Made by a program: the position numbers and the translations under genes | The notes under the pieces: model-generated | The model's database searches: none | What the model was told of the DNA's origin: nothing | Seen by the model: the letters and a program-made list of their open reading frames with translations, nothing else | Shown here: positions 1 to 9,132 of the stretch, piece by piece | How positions within the stretch are numbered: position 1 is the first letter of the stretch | How the letters are laid out: each line of letters begins with the position of its first letter | Source of the DNA: Clostridia bacterium | GTDB taxonomy: Bacteria; Bacillota; Clostridia; Oscillospirales; Acutalibacteraceae | Reading direction: 5' to 3' | NCBI GenBank assembly: GCA_017549285.1 | Contig: JAFYVE010000007.1 | Span: forward strand, 22,579 to 86,578 | Length of the DNA stretch: 64,000 bases

Positions 1-1541
1 GAAAAAAGTCTGCCGTAAGTAACAATGGCAATTTCACTATCGTGATTACCATATACATCAAAATCTTCAAACGAAGGAACGAAATCTTCAGGTAGCTGAG
101 GTTCAGCCCCCTTGAACATTCTGACAGCTGTAACTGCAGGTTCGTGATATAACGCCTTGACAAACGAATTTCTCATTTCGCTGTATAAAGTCGGCGAGAA
201 AACCGTAATGTCCGGAATTGTGTTAAGAAACGGAACATCAAGCAGACCGTGATGTGTTTCACCGTCACCTGTTACAAATCCTGATCTATCGATTGCAATT
301 ACAATTTTTAGTTTCTGCAAGGCTGCATCGTGAACAATCTGATCATATGCTCTCTGAAGAAATGCAGAATAAACAGCAAAAACCGGAAGCATTCCACCTT
401 TGGCAAGACCGGAACAAAAAGTAATTGCGTGTTCCTCTGCTATACCTACATCAAAAAATCTTGACGGAAACAGTTTTTCAAAAGTGTCAAGTCCGGTACC
501 GAGTGACATTGCTGCTGTAACAGCACATACACGTCTGTCATTACCTGCAAAATTGCACAGAAGTGAACCGAATTCATTTGAAAATGATGTACCCGAACTT
601 ATTGATTCACCTGTATCAATATCGAATTTGGAAATACCGTGAAAAACACTCGGTTCAAGCTCAGCAAAGTTATATCCTTTACCTTTTGTTGTTTTGATAT
701 GCAGAAGAATAGGATAATTTGCAGACTTTGCGGCTTCGAGAGCATCTCTGAGTACTTCAATATTGTGTCCGTCAATCGGTCCCATATATCTGAAACCGAG
801 ATCTTCAAACATTGTACTTGATTTATAAAAAAGTCTTTTAAGACCAGTTTTTAATCTGAATATAGAATCTGAAAGTCTTGAGCCGAAAAGAGGGATTTTA
901 TTAATCATTTGTTCGGTCTTTGCTTTCATTCTGAAATAAGAAGGACGGGCTTTTATAACGGCAAGATGTTGGGCAAGAGAGCCGACATTTTTTGAAATAG
1001 ACATATCATTATCATTAAGAATAACAATAAGCCTTGAACGCTCTCTGCCAGCATTATTAAGGGCTTCGTAAACCATACCACCCGTAAATGCACCGTCACC
1101 TATAACAGCAATTGCAGTATTCTTATTCCCTTTTATTTTGTTTGCCTGAGCAATACCGTATGCAGCTGAAACAGAAGTACTGCTGTGACCGCTGAAAAAC
1201 GTATCGTGCTCACTTTCGTCAGGTGATGAAAAACCTGATAATCCTCCGTACTGTCTGAGTGTTTTTATTCTGTCATATCTTCCTGTAAGAAGTTTATGAA
1301 CATAAACCTGATGACCAACATCCCAGACTATTTTATCGTGAGGAGAATTGAATACTTTATGAAGAGCAATTGTAAGTTCAACAACACCGAGATTAGAGGC
1401 AAGATGTCCGCCTGTTTCAGATACGGTTTCTATAAGAACTTTTCTGATTTCTTCTGCAAGAGTTTGCAGTTCATTGTCAGAAAGCTTCTTTATATCGGAA
1501 GGTTTCTTTATACCTTCAAGTAAACTTTCATTTTTTTCCAT
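1..1541 (-). CDS. dxs: 1-deoxy-D-xylulose-5-phosphate synthase, C-terminus cut by window edge
   Basis: First enzyme of the MEP isoprenoid pathway; a TPP enzyme that joins pyruvate and glyceraldehyde 3-phosphate. The reverse strand reads open from the ATG at 1539-1541 to the window edge, giving about 513 of the usual ~620 residues. Seen: GGHLASNLG near residue 44, the TPP/Mg motif GDGAFTGG at 148-155, and the EEHAITF segment of the pyrimidine-binding domain. An AGGTGAT ribosome site lies just upstream of the ATG. It follows ispA by 27 bases, so the isoprenoid genes form the tail of the nusB-xseA-xseB-ispA run. The missing part is the transketolase C-terminal domain, outside the window. Confidence 0.95.
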   Translation of the reverse strand, partial: MEKNESLLEGIKKPSDIKKLSDNELQTLAEEIRKVLIETVSETGGHLASNLGVVELTIALHKVFNSPHDKIVWDVGHQVYVHKLLTGRYDRIKTLRQYGGLSGFSSPDESEHDTFFSGHSSTSVSAAYGIAQANKIKGNKNTAIAVIGDGAFTGGMVYEALNNAGRERSRLIVILNDNDMSISKNVGSLAQHLAVIKARPSYFRMKAKTEQMINKIPLFGSRLSDSIFRLKTGLKRLFYKSSTMFEDLGFRYMGPIDGHNIEVLRDALEAAKSANYPILLHIKTTKGKGYNFAELEPSVFHGISKFDIDTGESISSGTSFSNEFGSLLCNFAGNDRRVCAVTAAMSLGTGLDTFEKLFPSRFFDVGIAEEHAITFCSGLAKGGMLPVFAVYSAFLQRAYDQIVHDAALQKLKIVIAIDRSGFVTGDGETHHGLLDVPFLNTIPDITVFSPTLYSEMRNSFVKALYHEPAVTAVRMFKGAEPQLPEDFVPSFEDFDVYGNHDSEIAIVTYGRLF

Positions 1542-1568
1542 AATATCACCTATTATGATAAAACTGAA

Positions 1569-2426
1569 TTAAGACTGTCTGTTTAATAGTAATGATGCAA
1601 AATGTTTGAGGACGGAAGTATCCCCATCTATTTCTTCGAGTGCATCAAGAGCTTTCTGTGTGTATGCAGAAGCCTGCCTGCGTGCTTCCTCGAGTCCGAG
1701 TAAAGAAACATATGTTGATTTACCGGAAATAATATCGCTATTATGTTCGCCTTCAAGAAAATCAAGAACATCATCAATTATCTGAAAAGCAATTCCGAGA
1801 TTTTCTGCAAATTTAACTGCAGAAGGGATATATTCATATTTATCAGCACCTATACAGCCGAGAACACACGCAGAAGTGATAAGTGCAGATGTTTTAAGCT
1901 TGTCCATAAGGAAAAGAGAATTTAAGTCAAGTGACTTATTTTCACCCTCAAGGTCAATTATCTGCCCACCTATCATACCGTTTGAACCTGCATATGCTGA
2001 TAATTCACGGACAGCATCAATCATCTGTTTTGATGAAAGATCTGCTGAAGCAATACATGAAAAAGCGTGTGTAAGAAGTGCATCACCTGCAAGAAGAGCG
2101 TTTGCTTCACCGTATTTTTTATGGGATGCAGGTTTGCCTCGTCTGAAATCATCGTTATCCATACAAGGTAAATCATCGTGAATAAGTGAATATGTATGAA
2201 TAAACTCAACTGCAATTGCAAACGGAAGCATTTTTTCAACATCACCGCCGAGAATACGGCAGAATTCAAGAGCAAGAACAGGTCTGACTCTCTTGCCGCC
2301 TGATTCAAGAGAATATTTCATAGCTTCTTCAATTACGGAATACTCAGGTGATACTTCAGGAACAAAAGACATTATTCTGTTTTCAATAAGATCGATATGG
2401 TTTTTAATGATGATATCAGAATTCAT
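1569..2426 (-). CDS. ispA: Polyprenyl (farnesyl) diphosphate synthase
   Basis: Short-chain trans-prenyltransferase that extends DMAPP with IPP, probably to farnesyl diphosphate. The 285-aa product has the first aspartate-rich motif as HDDLPCMDNDD (residues 83-93) followed by FRRGKP, the GGKRVRP substrate loop near 43, and a second aspartate motif IIDDVLDF. The frame stays open upstream to 2522, but ATG 2426 fits the family N-terminus and overlaps the end of xseB by 11 bases, which points to translational coupling. With dxs next to it, it supplies precursors for undecaprenyl and quinone lipids. The exact chain length cannot be read from the sequence. Confidence 0.93.
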   Translation of the reverse strand: MNSDIIIKNHIDLIENRIMSFVPEVSPEYSVIEEAMKYSLESGGKRVRPVLALEFCRILGGDVEKMLPFAIAVEFIHTYSLIHDDLPCMDNDDFRRGKPASHKKYGEANALLAGDALLTHAFSCIASADLSSKQMIDAVRELSAYAGSNGMIGGQIIDLEGENKSLDLNSLFLMDKLKTSALITSACVLGCIGADKYEYIPSAVKFAENLGIAFQIIDDVLDFLEGEHNSDIISGKSTYVSLLGLEEARRQASAYTQKALDALEEIDGDTSVLKHFASLLLNRQS

Positions 2427-2625
2427 CGTCTGCACCTTCTTTATCTGAAATTTCACTAATTTTAAGTTTTGCGTTTTCGAGGAGTGCCGTACAGTAACCT
2501 GAGAGCTTTGTAGCCTCATCATAAAGCTTTACTGTGTCTTCAAGAGGCATATCACATTTTTCAAGTTTAAGAACAATTTCTTCAAGTTTTTTTACGGCTT
2601 CTTCATATTTCATATTCTTTTTCAT
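2416..2625 (-). CDS. xseB: Exodeoxyribonuclease VII small subunit
   Basis: Small (69 aa), charged helical subunit that pairs with XseA to form exonuclease VII, a nuclease specific for single-stranded DNA. It shows the family pattern YEEAVKKLEEIVLKLE near the N-terminus and LEDTVKLYDEA in the middle. Its ATG overlaps the xseA stop by four bases (ATGA), and its end overlaps ispA by 11 bases. Length is normal for the family. Confidence 0.92.
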   Translation of the reverse strand: MKKNMKYEEAVKKLEEIVLKLEKCDMPLEDTVKLYDEATKLSGYCTALLENAKLKISEISDKEGADDEF

Positions 2626-3845
2626 AAAGATTGCTCCGTCAGTTCAATATTATTAACATTACAGAAAACTTTACCGTCTTTAAACTCCATACTAATAAAA
2701 TCATCAGCACAAAGTTCAGCTGCAAGTAAAACTTTTTTATCATTTTTATAAACAGGGATAAAACCTTTTTCTATCATATAATAAGGATTCAGCAACTGCA
2801 ATTTTTCACAAAATACATTTAATGAAGCATCTTTCTGTGAAATATAATTATCAATTGCAGCTCCGAGTCTGAATTCAAGAGAATTAATATATACAAATCG
2901 ATTTTCAAGAATTCTTACCGGATCAAATGCTTTAAGTCGTTGTGACAAATTAAAAATAAAATCTGAGTGTTCCTCTATTTTATCATTCATAGCTTTATCA
3001 AGCCTGTAAAGAAGAGAATCGGTATACTGAATGAGTTCAAGAATATCAGGAACGGCAATTTCTGCAGCAGCAGACGGTGTGGGAGCTCTTAAATCAGCAA
3101 CAAAATCACAAAGAGTGAAATCAGTTTCGTGACCAATGCCGGTTATAACAGGAATACGTGAATTAAAAATTGCTCTTACAAGCTGTTCATCATTATAGCC
3201 CCAGAGATCTTCGATCGATCCTCCACCTCGTCCGAGAATTATAACATCAATATCATCTCTGTTATTAACATTATTCAGAGCATCGATATTTTCTTTTGCA
3301 CAATTGACACCCTGGACTGCAACAGGACAGAAAACAATCTCACAAAGAGGATATCTTCTTGAAATAACATTCAGAATATCTTGTAGAGCAGCACCGACAG
3401 GTGATGTAAGAACTGCAATTCTCTGAGGAAATTTCGGAACAGGTTTTTTATTTTCAACATCAAAAAGACCTTCAGCTGAAAGTTTCTTTTTAAGTTGTTC
3501 AAAAGCAATCATAAGTGAACCTGCACCTTCAGGTTCCATTGTATCAGCATAAATCTGATAAACGCCGTCTCTTTCAAAAACAGAAACTCTGCCTGTTATA
3601 ATTACCCTCATACCGTTTTCGGGACGGAATCTGAGATTTTTTGCATTCCCCGCAAACATAACGGCTTTTACAGAAGAAAATTCATCTTTGACAGAAAAAT
3701 AAAGGTGTCCTGTCTTATAATGATTTACAAAATTGGATATTTCACCGATAATACAAACACGACGAAGAACATCGTCTGATTCAATCAACATTTTTACATA
3801 AGTATTAAGTTGTGAAACAGTCAATGCAGCCTTGTCTGAAATCAT
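2622..3845 (-). CDS. xseA: Exodeoxyribonuclease VII large subunit
   Basis: Catalytic subunit of exonuclease VII. The 407-aa product has the N-terminal OB-fold (LTVSQLNTYVKMLIE, then GEISNF and GHLYFSVKD) and the central catalytic region with VLTSPVGAALQDI, GRGGGSIEDLWGYND and TGIGHETDFTLCD followed by APTPSAAAE. Start choice: ATG 3845 has AAGGAG eight bases upstream and overlaps the preceding TsaD-like gene by ATGA; an in-frame TTG six bases earlier is less likely. The C-terminus is shorter than in E. coli XseA, as is common in Clostridia. Confidence 0.94.
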   Translation of the reverse strand: MISDKAALTVSQLNTYVKMLIESDDVLRRVCIIGEISNFVNHYKTGHLYFSVKDEFSSVKAVMFAGNAKNLRFRPENGMRVIITGRVSVFERDGVYQIYADTMEPEGAGSLMIAFEQLKKKLSAEGLFDVENKKPVPKFPQRIAVLTSPVGAALQDILNVISRRYPLCEIVFCPVAVQGVNCAKENIDALNNVNNRDDIDVIILGRGGGSIEDLWGYNDEQLVRAIFNSRIPVITGIGHETDFTLCDFVADLRAPTPSAAAEIAVPDILELIQYTDSLLYRLDKAMNDKIEEHSDFIFNLSQRLKAFDPVRILENRFVYINSLEFRLGAAIDNYISQKDASLNVFCEKLQLLNPYYMIEKGFIPVYKNDKKVLLAAELCADDFISMEFKDGKVFCNVNNIELTEQSL

Positions 3846-4780
3846 CTGCAATACTCCTTTATATAAGATAAATATGCCGTACCTGCGGCATTATCTGAAG
3901 AAAATTCAGGTTTTGCAAAATAAGCTCCGAATTCTGCAGACAGAACTTTTCTGAGAATAGAATTACTCATTACTCCGCCTGCATATACAACGGGTAAATC
4001 ACCGTATTTTTCAAGTGCTTCCTGAGTCATAATTCTGATTGCGGCACAGACATAATCTATACAGTATTTTGCAACATCACATTTATCATCGCCGTTATCA
4101 AGCATTTTACGGCATTGATTCTCAAGTCCCGAAAAACTGCAACAACCGTCTTTTGTAAACGGTTTGATTTTATAATGTTTATTGCTCAATACTGCAAGTT
4201 TATCAAGTTCAGGCCCCGCAGGAAACTTAAGTCCCATCATAACACCTGCACGGTCAACAGCCTGTCCTGCTTTCAGATCAAGCGAAGAAGCAATCTGAGT
4301 TATTTCAAATGGGTTGACAGAATCAGGTTTTACATAAAGAAGCTCTGTTGTACCTCCTGAAACGTGAAAAGCAAGAAATTCCTTATCAATAAGCTCCGTA
4401 TGACCGCTCGAATGAACTGCAGCAGCAACATGACCTGCCTGATGAGAAAACTCATAATATTTTGCTTTATAAGCTCCCGAAAGGACTTTACCGAAACCTT
4501 GTCCGACGCTGAAACAAGGCATATATGAACCTTCTCTGTCACAAGGAGCAAAAGATGCGCTTACACAGGAAATTTCATCACAGTTTGAAACAAGTTCATA
4601 AAGTAACGGCGGCAGATTCCTGGTATGATGAAATACAGCATCAGACTGTCGCAATCCTAACTGCCCGTCATTAACAGGTAAGAGTTTTTTCAAAGACACA
4701 AATGAATCTTCGTCTTTATTATAAATTGCACACGATGAAGTGTAGTTACTTGTATCAATCCCGAGGAAAAACTCAGACAT
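3842..4780 (-). CDS. TsaD/Kae1-like paralogue (ASKHA family)
   Basis: A 312-aa protein of the Kae1/TsaD (old name O-sialoglycoprotein endopeptidase) fold. Seen: N-terminal phosphate-1 loop LGIDTSNYTSS, a metal-type HxxxH as HQAGH near residue 115, the HVSGGTTELL nucleotide motif, VDRAGVMMG, and C-terminal SDNAAGTAYL. It is shorter than canonical TsaD (~340 aa) and diverged around the HxxxH. The location between xseA and nusB, away from tsaB/tsaE at 59.6-60.8 kb, suggests the paralogue and not the housekeeping t6A synthase, but this is inference. It overlaps nusB by 8 bases and xseA by 4. Confidence 0.8.
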   Translation of the reverse strand: MSEFFLGIDTSNYTSSCAIYNKDEDSFVSLKKLLPVNDGQLGLRQSDAVFHHTRNLPPLLYELVSNCDEISCVSASFAPCDREGSYMPCFSVGQGFGKVLSGAYKAKYYEFSHQAGHVAAAVHSSGHTELIDKEFLAFHVSGGTTELLYVKPDSVNPFEITQIASSLDLKAGQAVDRAGVMMGLKFPAGPELDKLAVLSNKHYKIKPFTKDGCCSFSGLENQCRKMLDNGDDKCDVAKYCIDYVCAAIRIMTQEALEKYGDLPVVYAGGVMSNSILRKVLSAEFGAYFAKPEFSSDNAAGTAYLSYIKEYCR

Positions 4781-5183
4781 CAGCTGTCAGACCTTTATTG
4801 ACTGATGAAAGAAGACCGTTGACGAATGATGAATCTTCTTCTGCAGCATATTTTTTTGCAAGCTCAACAGCTTCGTTGATAGAAACTGATACAGGTATAT
4901 CATTGAATTTCGTCATTTCGCAGATTGCAAGTCTGAGAATAGCAAGAGAAACTTTTGAAATTCGGCCTATTCTCCAACCACCTTTGAGATTTGATGAAAT
5001 GACAGAATCAAGATTTTCAATATCTGCAAGTGTTTCTTTTGCAATATTGATTGCAAATTCATCGGCATCAAATAATTCAGCATCTTTTGCAGCTTCAATT
5101 ATTTCATCAAGAGAATACTCATTGTTGAATTCTTTTTCAAAAATAATGATGAATGCCTGTTCTCTGGCTTCTTTTCTTGTCAT
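4773..5183 (-). CDS. nusB: Transcription antitermination factor NusB
   Basis: RNA-binding factor of rRNA antitermination complexes. The 136-aa protein begins MTRKEAREQAFIIIFEKEF, the usual NusB N-terminal helix, and ends with the conserved PVSVSINEAVELAKKYA and FVNGLLSSV region. The RBS CGGAGG lies upstream of ATG 5183. A 160-base AT-rich gap separates it from spoIIIAH, so this housekeeping block may have its own promoter. Confidence 0.95.
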   Translation of the reverse strand: MTRKEAREQAFIIIFEKEFNNEYSLDEIIEAAKDAELFDADEFAINIAKETLADIENLDSVISSNLKGGWRIGRISKVSLAILRLAICEMTKFNDIPVSVSINEAVELAKKYAAEEDSSFVNGLLSSVNKGLTADV

Positions 5184-5343
5184 AATGTTACCTCCGTATA
5201 TGTCAATCAGCCTCCGTAAAACGAAGGCTTGATTATTCTTTTAAAGAAAGATTATTTCTTTAAAATAAAATGAATATTATGACAAAAGTTAACTTTGTAA
5301 AAATATTCTCTTATATAATAACATATATAAAAAAAATAAACAA

Positions 5344-5886
5344 CTATTTTGCACCAATTATTGATATTTTTTCTGCAGAAATATCACTGTTTTCCATTAC
5401 AATTTCTTTAATCTGAAGAACTGTTGTATCATTCAGTACTTTATCAGATACAATAATCTCGACGTTGTCATCAGAAATAACTGTAACACATTTACTTCCT
5501 GTTTTTGCGGTTATCAGATTTTCAATGTTCACCTGGGCTATTTTTTTATTTGTAATTGAATTAATTGAATCAGCAGCTGTCTGTACTGATTGTTTATCAA
5601 CATCGCTGCTTTCTATTATTTCTTTTAGTGTGGCCACAGCAGAATCATAAGATTCATCTCTTGAAAGTTTTGCATTAGCAAAATATTCATCGTTGATATC
5701 CGTACTGTTGACATAAACGGCATCACCGAGATTTTTCCCGTTTGCTTCATTGACGTCTGATGAATTTTCAACCGAAACAGCATTCTTTTGAGGATCAGTA
5801 TAATACCAGTTTACAAGAACAGCTGCTCCTAACACAAGAACAAGTCCTGCCATCATTAAATGTCTTTTTTTTGATGTAATTTTCAT
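5344..5886 (-). CDS. spoIIIAH: Stage III sporulation protein AH
   Basis: Mother-cell component of the channel linking mother cell and forespore; its extracellular EscJ/PrgK-like domain pairs with SpoIIQ. The 180-aa product has a basic N-terminus, one membrane segment (about residues 10-27, ending VNWYYT), a variable linker, and a C-terminal domain with the family pattern AVATLKEIIESSDVDKQSVQTAA, here broken as SYDSAVATLKEIIES then ADSINSI. RBS AAGGAG precedes ATG 5886. Last gene of the spoIIIA operon. Confidence 0.93.
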   Translation of the reverse strand: MKITSKKRHLMMAGLVLVLGAAVLVNWYYTDPQKNAVSVENSSDVNEANGKNLGDAVYVNSTDINDEYFANAKLSRDESYDSAVATLKEIIESSDVDKQSVQTAADSINSITNKKIAQVNIENLITAKTGSKCVTVISDDNVEIIVSDKVLNDTTVLQIKEIVMENSDISAEKISIIGAK

Positions 5887-5907
5887 ATAAATTCTCCTTA
5901 TATAATT

Positions 5908-6447
5908 TTAACGCACATTACTGCCAACATATACTCTGTCCGCACCGATACCGAACAGACTTGTAACAAGTTCTGTGATTTCAGCACGGACAACAGAACT
6001 GTTTCCGCCGTCACACACAACTGCAACACCAAGGATTTCAGGTGATTTCACACTCACAATCAACCCTTCATCATTTCCTTTTTCTGATTCATAAATAACG
6101 ATTTCGTTATCCTGTAATGTTTTTTCTCCGTTATTTTCATTCCTTGAATTCTCGGCATAAACATATTCGCCTGATGAGCCTAATGTAACCATCACTTTTA
6201 CATTATCTGTATGAACTACATTTCTGATTAATTCTTCAAGTTCTGTTTCTGTCTCCTTCTGTATTTCATTAATGGATAAGACTGCAGGTTGAGTTGTTGT
6301 TTCAACAGAACCGGACTCTTTTTTTTCAGAACTGTTACCGATAACAAGAAATATAAAAATTATTATTACACCAATCAATAAAAATGAATTTTTTTTATTA
6401 TCAGAAATATATTCATTTAATTTATCAGTAATTGCTTTGTAATTCAT
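5908..6447 (-). CDS. spoIIIAG: Stage III sporulation protein AG
   Basis: Forms a large ring in the mother-cell side of the SpoIIIA-SpoIIQ channel. The 179-aa protein has a membrane segment at about residues 21-38, then ETELEELIRNVVHTDNVKVMVTLGS, here read as the ELEELIRNV and VKVMVTLGSSGEYVYA blocks, and the closing PEILGVAVVCDGG motif typical of this family. GAGGTGA lies six bases before its ATG. It overlaps spoIIIAF by 23 bases. Confidence 0.93.
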   Translation of the reverse strand: MNYKAITDKLNEYISDNKKNSFLLIGVIIIFIFLVIGNSSEKKESGSVETTTQPAVLSINEIQKETETELEELIRNVVHTDNVKVMVTLGSSGEYVYAENSRNENNGEKTLQDNEIVIYESEKGNDEGLIVSVKSPEILGVAVVCDGGNSSVVRAEITELVTSLFGIGADRVYVGSNVR

Positions 6448-6913
6448 ATAATTTCACCTCAGGAACAACTCCTGTAAGCTCCCCTGTAATTTTTCTTATG
6501 TCTGATATTTTTCTCATATCATTACGATTTATTTTAATAGTAATTTTTTTAACAATAAGTTTCGTTTCTTCATTTGTTTCAATCATAATATCAACTGAAA
6601 AATCTTCTTCACAGATATTATCAAGCTCTTTTTTTATATTTTCCTCAATTACATTCCTGCTTTCTTCGTATATATATTCATTTAACATAACTGAATATTC
6701 CTCATCGACAACCATAAATTCTTCCGTTTTCCATTCTGAAAGAAATGTAAAATCCATTTTTGTAACAGGTAACAATACAACAGTAAGTATGAAGACCGAT
6801 ATAATATACCCCATATATTTATTCATATTTCCTTCGGGTGAAATGAACATTATAACAGAAGAAATAACAAGTGAAATACACACCATAATTGCCCAGCTTC
6901 TGATTTCTGTCAT
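6425..6913 (-). CDS. spoIIIAF: Stage III sporulation protein AF
   Basis: Membrane-anchored soluble-domain protein of the SpoIIIA complex. The 162-aa product starts at ATG 6913 (MTEIRSWAIMVCISLV), which overlaps the spoIIIAE stop by ATGA; the longer upstream extension to 7090 lies inside spoIIIAE and is not native. Two N-terminal membrane segments (about 8-26 and 36-53) are followed by a charged alpha/beta domain rich in acidic residues. Confidence 0.88.
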   Translation of the reverse strand: MTEIRSWAIMVCISLVISSVIMFISPEGNMNKYMGYIISVFILTVVLLPVTKMDFTFLSEWKTEEFMVVDEEYSVMLNEYIYEESRNVIEENIKKELDNICEEDFSVDIMIETNEETKLIVKKITIKINRNDMRKISDIRKITGELTGVVPEVKLYELQSNY

Positions 6914-8043
6914 TTTAAACCACCCGTAATAAGAATTGATGATACTGATATCAGAAACACAAATATCATAAAAACAAGAAGAGTCAGAAGCATTGTTATA
7001 ACATATCTGATTGATGAAAAAACTTGAGAAACAGCTTCTTTTCCGAATGAAACAGCAACATATTCCGAAATCATCAACGAAAAAATCCATAAAATAATTC
7101 TTGCAAAAACAGGTGCAACAAGAATAATACAGACTATAATTCCGAGAATACCGAATGTATTTCTGAATAAAGACAATGCAGAAACAACAGCAGAAAGCCC
7201 CTCACTTATAGTGCTTCCAACAATCGGAACAGCAGATCCGAGAACAAATTTAATTCCCTTTACCGCAATTTTATCTGTTCCGGCTGCTACAACATCTCTT
7301 ATTGTAAGAACACCGGAATACAGCGTTCCGAGAAAACCGAGTATTATTGCAAAAACCTTTTTTACGAGATTTATAACAGGTGAAATATTGATATAACCGT
7401 TAGTTGAACCACATACAGATACTGCTGCAAATACACATAACAACGGAGTAAGAATATCGTTACAGACAGCAATAATTATCTCTGAAATATACAAAGATAC
7501 ACTCCCTGAACTCAAAGCTAATGCAGGTTTTCCTGAAAAAGCTATAATTGCTATAAGAACCGGCAAAAGAAGTTTCATTAGAAAACAGACAATTTTTATT
7601 ACTGATACAGTTTTTGTTATCATATCAATAATCTTTGAAAATGCTATAAGCGAAAGAAAAATCATCGAAACATATTCAAAATATTTGCCTGATTTGTTTT
7701 CAGAACTTAAAATTCCGCCTGACATAGAACAAAATATGATTATTACTGAACTGACGCACAGAAACTCAAAAGGTTCAGAGAAATTCTCTGTAAATATGCT
7801 GAAGAACTGAATTATTGTTTCTTTAAGAGATAATTCGGAAATTTCATCAGGTGTGTAATCTTTAAAACCGAGCGATTCTAGGATTTCAATCGTTTCATCA
7901 TCGAGATTCTCTGTTAGTTTTTCTATAACAGATTCATAAAAATTATTATTACTTAATTCCTCGGCATTGACATTGATTGATAAACAGACAGAAATTGTGA
8001 GAGTTATCAAACCAATAATGCACAATTTATGTAATTTAATCAT
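6910..8043 (-). CDS. spoIIIAE: Stage III sporulation protein AE
   Basis: Large polytopic membrane protein of the SpoIIIA complex (377 aa). It has an N-terminal signal-like segment (residues 1-27, ending NVNAEE), then a run of hydrophobic helices including the conserved stretch VKGIKFVLGSAVPIVGS, followed by SEGLSAVVSALSLFRN. Related to permease-like subunits of secretion systems. Starts and stops overlap spoIIIAD and spoIIIAF by four bases each. Confidence 0.94.
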   Translation of the reverse strand: MIKLHKLCIIGLITLTISVCLSINVNAEELSNNNFYESVIEKLTENLDDETIEILESLGFKDYTPDEISELSLKETIIQFFSIFTENFSEPFEFLCVSSVIIIFCSMSGGILSSENKSGKYFEYVSMIFLSLIAFSKIIDMITKTVSVIKIVCFLMKLLLPVLIAIIAFSGKPALALSSGSVSLYISEIIIAVCNDILTPLLCVFAAVSVCGSTNGYINISPVINLVKKVFAIILGFLGTLYSGVLTIRDVVAAGTDKIAVKGIKFVLGSAVPIVGSTISEGLSAVVSALSLFRNTFGILGIIVCIILVAPVFARIILWIFSLMISEYVAVSFGKEAVSQVFSSIRYVITMLLTLLVFMIFVFLISVSSILITGGLK

Positions 8044-8426
8044 CCTGCATCAATTATCCTGAGCGTCAGTTCAAAAAGTGTTTTTATTATCGGAAGAACT
8101 GATGCCATCATTATCATTTTCCCGGCGAATTCAGTTTTTGTTGCAAGTGCTGTTTCTCCGGCATCTTTACACATATCTGACGAAAACTGAGTCACAATCG
8201 AAATTCCGAGCGCCTTTATGATGATATTGATGTATTCAGAACTGATTCCGCTGTCATTACCGTAAGTTTTAACCACATCAATAAATTCGCAAAGATGCGG
8301 ATAGACAAACAGAAAAATAAATATCGCAGCTCCTGTTTCAAACAGAACGGTGAATTCAGGTGAATATTTTTTAAGCAGAATAAAAGTAACAGCACCAACA
8401 ACTGCAAGTCCGAAAATTTTTATCAT
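8040..8426 (-). CDS. spoIIIAD: Stage III sporulation protein AD
   Basis: A 128-aa membrane protein with four predicted hydrophobic helices (MIKIFGLAVVGAVTFILLKK at the start). The KALGISIVTQFSSDMCKDAG block, containing a conserved CKDAGE, identifies SpoIIIAD. Together with AC it resembles small membrane subunits of type III secretion exports. ATGA overlaps on both sides show tight coupling. Confidence 0.92.
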   Translation of the reverse strand: MIKIFGLAVVGAVTFILLKKYSPEFTVLFETGAAIFIFLFVYPHLCEFIDVVKTYGNDSGISSEYINIIIKALGISIVTQFSSDMCKDAGETALATKTEFAGKMIMMASVLPIIKTLFELTLRIIDAG

Positions 8427-8617
8427 AATTCAAATACCGATTTTATGTAAGAAAACAGTTCAACAAGATGAGGAATCAGCATCATAAGCACAATAATCAG
8501 TCCGGCAAGAGTTGTTATCATAGTGTATTCATCACGTCCTGATCTTGAAAGAACCTGATTAAGAACCGCAACAATAATACCTATTGCCGCAATTTTAAAT
8601 AGAATTTCAACTTCCAT
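8423..8617 (-). CDS. spoIIIAC: Stage III sporulation protein AC
   Basis: A 64-aa, two-helix membrane protein. I place the start at ATG 8617 because AAGGAGG lies five bases upstream on the reverse strand; the earlier in-frame ATG at 8632 would put that RBS inside the gene. The region SRSGRDEYTMITTLAGLI is the conserved loop and second helix of SpoIIIAC. Confidence 0.92.
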   Translation of the reverse strand: MEVEILFKIAAIGIIVAVLNQVLSRSGRDEYTMITTLAGLIIVLMMLIPHLVELFSYIKSVFEL

Positions 8618-8628
8618 CACTGCCTCCT

Positions 8629-9132
8629 TCAAATAAACAACAATGCAATCATAACTCCTGTTGAAATTGTAAACACAGCTTTTGTTTTTATTGTTTTTTC
8701 TTTTTTTTCACGAGCCGTTACGATAAAGTTGTCAATATCATCAAGTGCTCTGTTACAATAATTTTCTATATCATTTCTTGAGCAACTGCATAATGAATCA
8801 CATAATCTTATAAGAACATCTTTTTCCCATTGATATAATTTACAATCTGATTTTTCAACACAGCTTTTCCATTTTTCAGGAACAGATAATGTACAATCAT
8901 TTATTAATGAAAATAATTCGATAAAATCAAGTGAATAATATTTTTCTGTTTCATATATATGCTTTATTATCTGTTCAAATGACAAATTATAAAATAATGC
9001 AGATGTTCTGATGTCAGTAATAAGCCTACTGACCTGAACAAGATTATCACAATGTATTTTTTCATTTCTGATTATAAAATATGCTGTTATAACCGATACA
9101 ATCAACACGATTGCTGTCAGAAAAAATGTCAT
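8629..9132 (-). CDS. spoIIIAB: Stage III sporulation protein AB
   Basis: A 167-aa protein with one membrane helix at each end (residues 2-20 and the last 17) and a soluble helical middle, as in the B. subtilis protein, which is related to type II secretion GspF. A GGAGG site stands nine bases before ATG 9132. This start lies 71 bases inside the 3' end of spoIIIAA in another frame, an unusually long overlap for this operon. Confidence 0.9.
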   Translation of the reverse strand: MTFFLTAIVLIVSVITAYFIIRNEKIHCDNLVQVSRLITDIRTSALFYNLSFEQIIKHIYETEKYYSLDFIELFSLINDCTLSVPEKWKSCVEKSDCKLYQWEKDVLIRLCDSLCSCSRNDIENYCNRALDDIDNFIVTAREKKEKTIKTKAVFTISTGVMIALLFI

